Shown piece by piece: positions 32,466 through 36,366 of a stretch of 36,366 nt of DNA. The notes under the pieces were generated by a model. It saw nothing but the letters and a program-made list of their open reading frames with translations, was not told the origin of the DNA and made no database searches. The position numbers and the translations under genes were made by a program. Source of the stretch: JBCCMQ01 sp039026235 (GTDB lineage Bacteria > Pseudomonadota > Alphaproteobacteria > Rhodobacterales > Rhodobacteraceae); contig JBCCMQ010000025.1 of assembly GCA_039026235.1 (NCBI GenBank), positions 1-36,366 of the forward strand, given 5' to 3'. How positions within the stretch are numbered: the first letter of the stretch is position 1; the number at the start of each line of letters is the position of its first letter.

Positions 32466-32874
32466 CGTCGTCTACGGATCCGGCACGGCCGATGACCCCT
32501 GGATCCTGAAAACGCCACCGCTTTCGTCCGAATTTCAGGTCTGGAAGGACGCGGCAAACGATCCGCCCGCCCTGGTCGTGCAGGTGGGAAAGACGCAACT
32601 GTCCTATCAGTTGCGCGCGCTGGAGGATGCCCATGCGATGCTGAAGGCCCATGGCGACTGGATGCCGCTTGGCAATGCCGATGAAGGCAAACCCACAAAG
32701 CCCGGCACCCTTGAAGACTGGGCGCGGTCGCCGGACAATCCCGTCGGGGGGTACTATGGCCTCCGCAAAGGTTACCGCGGACGCTTTGCCAATTACGTCG
32801 GGCCAACGCTAGAGCTTCTGGGGCTTGCCGAATTGGAACATAATCCGCGCAACAACCGCATCCGTGGGATCTAG
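32458..32874 (+). CDS. DUF6855-like protein
   Basis: The product is 138 residues. It begins with the conserved GSGTADDPWILKTPP, continues with DPPALVVQVGKTQLSYQLRA, HAMLKAHGDWMPLGNADEGK and ends LELLGLAELEHNPRNNRIRG. I associate this pattern with a small uncharacterised family (DUF6855, from memory) also found in actinobacteria. It is coupled to the SRPBCC gene by an 8-bp overlap. No signal or membrane segment is present, so it is cytoplasmic. Confidence 0.82.
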   Translation: MNDVVYGSGTADDPWILKTPPLSSEFQVWKDAANDPPALVVQVGKTQLSYQLRALEDAHAMLKAHGDWMPLGNADEGKPTKPGTLEDWARSPDNPVGGYYGLRKGYRGRFANYVGPTLELLGLAELEHNPRNNRIRGI

Positions 32875-33147
32875 GCCCCGGGTCGGAACGGCGCCGTTCC
32901 GGACACCTGCAAAGTGAGGGTGAGGTCCTGCCCGTAGGCAAAGGGAAAGCCGCGTTAAAAGGATCGCCATTTGGGTCAACGGATCTGCCACTGCATCCTG
33001 CCACGGTGGCCCATGCCCCGGAAAAGGCACCTTGATGAAATTTGCGGCATTCAGCTGCCCATGGGACGCCGGGGGCCCGGCGCAGTTGCGCGGCGATCTC
33101 TGCCGTGCGACGGTCGAGCATTCTTGAGTTTTTTGGTGGGCAAATTC

Positions 33148-34014
33148 ATGTTGAAAAGTCTTTCACTTGCCGCAGTCATCGCGGTTTCGGCCACATCGGC
33201 CTCTGCAGCAACCTACACATTTGAAAACGCTGACAGTTTCGTCAGTGGAATGATCACGGGCACCTTTGACTATGACCCTTTGGCCGAGGTCTACAGTTCA
33301 GCCTCGGTGGATGTCGGGGGCAACACATACTCTAATATTGTACCCGGGTTCAGTTCCTCGCAGCTCTTTCTCACGCAATCGTCTGCGGTGGATCTCACCA
33401 GCGCTCCGGTTCTCGAACTGGACTTCGATGGCGCGCTGAACGGCGATGGGCGGCTGACTGGCATCGACAGCGCGCGGGTGGGAATCTGCGGCACGGCCGA
33501 TTGCAGCTTGCCTGTCTTTCCCGCTGTGGTCGATTCCGTTCTTGGCGGCGTGCGGGGGCCGGATCTGGGGCCGAAGCTCTGGACCTTCTCGAATGCGTCG
33601 TCAATCACCGCCGGTTCGGTCCAAGGGTCCTTTGTTTACGACGGTGCTACGGGGACGTTCAGCGATGTTTCGGTGACATCGAACGGCATCCTGTTTGACG
33701 CGCTGGTGCCGAATGGTTCGGGCGAGGTCTTTGTCCTGTCGGACGATCCCGATGCAGCCAGTTTCGCGCTGTTTGTCGAACCGGGCACGCGTCTCGACAA
33801 TGCTGGCGGGACACGCACCATCACCGCGCTGCGCCAGGGCGCCTGCGTGGGGGATTGCTCGCTCCAGGCTTATCCACCTGTTGTTGAATTCCCCGTGGGC
33901 ATGCTGGTCGCGTCGGTGCCCGGAGCGGCCGTTGTGCCGCTGCCACCCACCGGTGCGCTGTTGATGTCTGTTGCGGGCTTCGGCTTTCTTTTGCGCAGAC
34001 GGCGCCGCGCCTAG
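33148..34014 (+). CDS. Secreted protein with VPLPA-CTERM sorting signal
   Basis: The product is 288 residues. The N-terminal Sec signal (LSLAAVIAVSATSASAATYT) and the C-terminal tripartite signal (AVVPLPPTGALLMSVAGFGF followed by LLRRRRRA) are both clear. VPLPA-type (PEP-CTERM variant) proteins are processed by an exosortase at the inner membrane and linked to exopolysaccharide. The body is Ser/Gly/Asp-rich beta structure with paired cysteines (GICGTADCS, GACVGDCS). The exosortase gene is not in this window. The start is set by the signal peptide; an upstream frame to 32971 is not supported. Confidence 0.88.
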   Translation: MLKSLSLAAVIAVSATSASAATYTFENADSFVSGMITGTFDYDPLAEVYSSASVDVGGNTYSNIVPGFSSSQLFLTQSSAVDLTSAPVLELDFDGALNGDGRLTGIDSARVGICGTADCSLPVFPAVVDSVLGGVRGPDLGPKLWTFSNASSITAGSVQGSFVYDGATGTFSDVSVTSNGILFDALVPNGSGEVFVLSDDPDAASFALFVEPGTRLDNAGGTRTITALRQGACVGDCSLQAYPPVVEFPVGMLVASVPGAAVVPLPPTGALLMSVAGFGFLLRRRRRA

Positions 34015-34248
34015 GCGGGTCTTCGGCTGACCGCCGCGTCCGCCACCGCCGGCGCGCGGCGCACCAAACCGGCGCGCGGCCTTGGCGTTTCAGTCCGGCA
34101 GACCCGACCGGGCTGGCCCGTGCCAATGGGCCTGCCCGCACAGCACCGATGGCGCAATGCGACCAGCCACCCGCCACCGACCCGGAACGCGGAACTGGCG
34201 AAGCCCGACCGGACCGGTTAGGACTGCTGGGAAAGACGGGGCGGGGCA

Positions 34249-35652
34249 TTGATCGCGGTCAAGGGATATCGGGGCGCAAAGGTCGCTGTGCTGGGGCTCG
34301 GACGGTCGGGCATTGCCGCCGCCCGGGCGCTTGAGGCCGGCGGGGCCCAGGCGCTTTGCTGGGATGACAGCGCCGAGGCGCGCAAAAAGGCCGAAACCGA
34401 AGGGTTGACACTCTACGATCCGACCCATGAAGGGTTCGGTGCGATGGCGGCGCTCATCGTCTCGCCCGGCATCCCGCATCTTTACCCTGCGCCCAACCCG
34501 CACATTGTGCGCGCCATGGCCGACGGCGTTCCCATTGATAATGACATCGGACTTTTCTTCCGCTCTGTCGCCACGCCGGAATGGGACAAGTTCGATACCG
34601 CGCCGCGCATCATTGCGGTCACCGGATCTAATGGGAAATCGACCACATCCGCCCTGATCCATCACATATTTGAAGACGCAGGCCGCCCGTCCCAACTGGG
34701 CGGCAATATCGGGCGCGGCGTTCTCGATCTGGATCCGCCCGGACCCGGTGAGGTCGTGGTGCTCGAGCTGTCGTCTTACCAGACCGACCTGGCGCGGGCG
34801 CTCACGCCCGACATCGCCGTCTTCACCAATCTGACCGCCGATCACCTGGACCGGCACGGCGGCCTTGGGGGATATTTCGCCGCCAAGGCGCGTTTGTTCT
34901 ATGAAGGAGCACCGGACCGTGCGGTGATCGGTGTGGACGAACCCGAAGGCCGCCATCTGGCGAACCGGGTGTCCATGGGCAACGGCGACACCGCAGTGAT
35001 CCGGGTCTCGATCACCCAGAAGCTGGACGCAGGCGGCTGGACGGTCTTTGCCCGCAAGGGGTTTTTGGCCGAATACCGCAACGGGCGTCAGGCGGCCTCG
35101 ATCGATCTGCGCGACTTTCCTGGCTTGCCCGGCCGCCACAACCATCAGAACGCCTGCGCGGCCTATGCCGTGGCCCGTGCCCTGGGTCTTGCGCCCAAGA
35201 CCATCGCCGCGGCGCTGGCCAGCTTCCGGGGCCTGCCCCACCGCAGCCAGCTCGTGGCCGAAGCCGGCGGCGTGCGCTTTGTCAACGACAGCAAGGCCAC
35301 CAACGCCGACAGCGCCGCCATGGCGCTCGGCGCCTTCCCAAAGGTGCGCTGGATCGCCGGCGGGCTGGCCAAGGACGGCGGTCTCGGCAGCGCTGCCCAG
35401 GCGCTTGGCAGCGTCGTCAAGGCCTATCTGATCGGCCATTCGGCCCGCGAATTCGCGCTGGCGCTGGGCAAGACACCCCATGTCCTTTGCCGGTCCATGG
35501 AAGAGGCGGTGTCGCTGGCGGCATCCGAGGCCGAGGCCGGAGATACCGTTCTTCTGGCGCCCGCCGCCGCAAGCTTTGATCAGTATGCGGATTTCGAGGC
35601 GCGGGGCGACGACTTCATCGCCTGCGTCCATCAGGTGCTGGACAGCGATTAA
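34249..35652 (+). CDS. murD: UDP-N-acetylmuramoyl-L-alanine--D-glutamate ligase
   Basis: The product is 467 residues, the usual MurD length. It adds D-Glu to UDP-MurNAc-L-Ala in cytoplasmic peptidoglycan precursor synthesis. Visible: N-terminal Rossmann motif VAVLGLGRSGIAAARALEAG, ATP loop VTGSNGKSTTSALIHHIF, NLTADHLDRHG, and the C-domain FVNDSKATNADSAAMAL. The start is probably TTG at 34249 (GGAAAG about ten bases ahead), matching the family's N-terminus. mraY, murE and murF are not next to it upstream, although ftsW follows. It overlaps the GFA gene by one base. Confidence 0.95.
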   Translation: MIAVKGYRGAKVAVLGLGRSGIAAARALEAGGAQALCWDDSAEARKKAETEGLTLYDPTHEGFGAMAALIVSPGIPHLYPAPNPHIVRAMADGVPIDNDIGLFFRSVATPEWDKFDTAPRIIAVTGSNGKSTTSALIHHIFEDAGRPSQLGGNIGRGVLDLDPPGPGEVVVLELSSYQTDLARALTPDIAVFTNLTADHLDRHGGLGGYFAAKARLFYEGAPDRAVIGVDEPEGRHLANRVSMGNGDTAVIRVSITQKLDAGGWTVFARKGFLAEYRNGRQAASIDLRDFPGLPGRHNHQNACAAYAVARALGLAPKTIAAALASFRGLPHRSQLVAEAGGVRFVNDSKATNADSAAMALGAFPKVRWIAGGLAKDGGLGSAAQALGSVVKAYLIGHSAREFALALGKTPHVLCRSMEEAVSLAASEAEAGDTVLLAPAAASFDQYADFEARGDDFIACVHQVLDSD

Positions 35653-36128
35653 TGACTGGCGAATTGACCGGGGGCTGTTCTTGCGGCGCAGTGCGTTACC
35701 GCCTGACCAGAAGCCCGCTCTTTGTCCACGCCTGCCACTGCACCTGGTGCCAGCGAGAATCCGGCGGTCCCCACGCTATCAATGTCCTGATCGAAACAGA
35801 TGCAGTTCGGTTGGAACAGGGCGCACCTCAAAGCGTGCCCTTGCCGTCGGCTTCGGGTAGCGGGCAGCAGTTCCTGCGCTGCGGCAGTTGCCAGGTGGCG
35901 CTCTGGTCGCATTATTCGGGCCTTGGCACACGGATGGCATTTGTCCGGGCAGGCACGCTGGATGATCCAAGCGCCGTGCGGCCCGACATCCACATTTTCA
36001 CCTCGACCAAGCTGCCGTGGTACGTCCTGCCCGATGATGTTCCCGCTGTCGCGGGCTACTATTCCGCGTCGCGCCACTGGCCCCGGGAAAGTCTGCGGCG
36101 TCGCGAGGCCCTGAAAGAGCGCGGATAG
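35652..36128 (+). CDS. GFA-family (CENP-V/glutathione-dependent formaldehyde-activating-like) zinc protein
   Basis: The product is 158 residues. The zinc-binding cysteines are all present: GGCSCGAVRY, HACHCTWCQRESGG and FLRCGSCQVALW. The true Gfa activity is disputed; most members are uncharacterised. The ATG overlaps the murD stop (TAATG), so it is co-translated inside the cell-wall block between murD and ftsW, with a 98-bp gap to ftsW. The insertion of a non-wall gene here is notable. Confidence 0.92.
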   Translation: MTGELTGGCSCGAVRYRLTRSPLFVHACHCTWCQRESGGPHAINVLIETDAVRLEQGAPQSVPLPSASGSGQQFLRCGSCQVALWSHYSGLGTRMAFVRAGTLDDPSAVRPDIHIFTSTKLPWYVLPDDVPAVAGYYSASRHWPRESLRRREALKERG

Positions 36129-36226
36129 CCGCCACTCGAGTTTCAACACTGGCGCAACGCGCGTCACTTCGCTAGACTGCCCGCAGACCCGGAAAACGGG
36201 CGTCCAGGCAGAGTTGAGCGGTTTAA

Positions 36227-36366
36227 ATGACGGAAATGGTGTATGGCGCGCTGCCCGAGCGCGTGGGAGAGCCGGTTCTCCCGCGTTGGTGGCGTACGGT
36301 GGACCGCTGGTCGATGGCCGGTGTCCTTCTTTTGTTTACCATTGGCATCCTTCTGGGACTGGCCGC
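36227..36366 (+). CDS. ftsW: Probable lipid II flippase/peptidoglycan polymerase FtsW, N-terminal part
   Basis: Only the first 46 codons are inside the window. The start MTEMVYGALPERVGEP, then PRWWRTVDRWS and the first membrane helix MAGVLLLFTIGILLGLA, match the N-termini of alphaproteobacterial FtsW proteins. FtsW is a SEDS-family septal glycan polymerase acting with FtsI. The position after murD is the normal dcw-cluster order apart from the intervening GFA gene. Confidence 0.85.
   Translation, partial: MTEMVYGALPERVGEPVLPRWWRTVDRWSMAGVLLLFTIGILLGLA

Noticed and set aside
34090..35631. 513-codon minus-strand frame opposite murD
   Set aside because: Shadow of murD; length caused by high GC at third positions.

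Overview
The window looks like the chromosome of an alphaproteobacterium of the Rhodobacterales (Roseobacter group). The evidence is the high-GC core genes, the C-terminal part of an aerobic cobaltochelatase CobT, the glnB-glnA pair divergent from a fused NAD(P)HX repair gene (nnrE-nnrD), a VPLPA-CTERM-type surface protein, and murD followed by ftsW. The family calls come from reading the translated sequence; no database search was run.

Layout. (1) 1-5829, core block: the end of cobT, an M24B aminopeptidase P that overlaps it by one base, a DUF427 protein, a CLC chloride channel with CBS domains, and a divergent FAD-linked D-lactate/glycolate-type dehydrogenase. (2) 5830-17213, accessory region, lower in GC and partly decayed: a truncated ORF, an unrecognised three-gene minus-strand operon whose first gene is split by one in-frame stop, an XRE-type regulator, two IS3-family remnants, a membrane chemoreceptor (MCP) behind a small membrane-anchored protein, a cytochrome b561, a GntR remnant, and two divergent regulator/enzyme pairs (TetR/SDR and HxlR-like/VOC). 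(3) 17214-25085, a repeat-punctuated array: six copies of a roughly 0.26-0.32 kb noncoding repeat, all in the same orientation, with one or a few genes between consecutive copies. The cargo is a secreted protein, ArsR plus desaturase plus a SRPBCC membrane protein, small membrane proteins, a DUF6502-like protein fused to a lipoprotein-like tail, and a lipoprotein. No integrase or transposase is visible in the array. (4) 25196-29493, core: glnA, glnB, nnrDE, a small lipoprotein and tRNA-Leu(UAG). (5) 29494-34014, small accessory genes: a lipoprotein, a DinB protein, a YafY-like regulator divergent from a SRPBCC/DUF6855-like pair with a clear palindromic operator, and a VPLPA-CTERM protein. (6) 34249-36366, cell-wall block: murD, a GFA-family protein, and the start of ftsW.

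How the genes work together. glnB and glnA form the nitrogen assimilation unit. Three divergent regulator/target pairs (TetR-SDR, ArsR-desaturase, YafY-SRPBCC) each have an inverted-repeat operator in the shared intergenic DNA; the HxlR/VOC pair has a shorter palindrome there. The strongest candidate for something undescribed is the repeat-gene-repeat array that ends just before the glnA terminator. Its repeat has imperfect terminal inverted repeats, a conserved core of about 150 bp with potential stems, and a mosaic variable segment.
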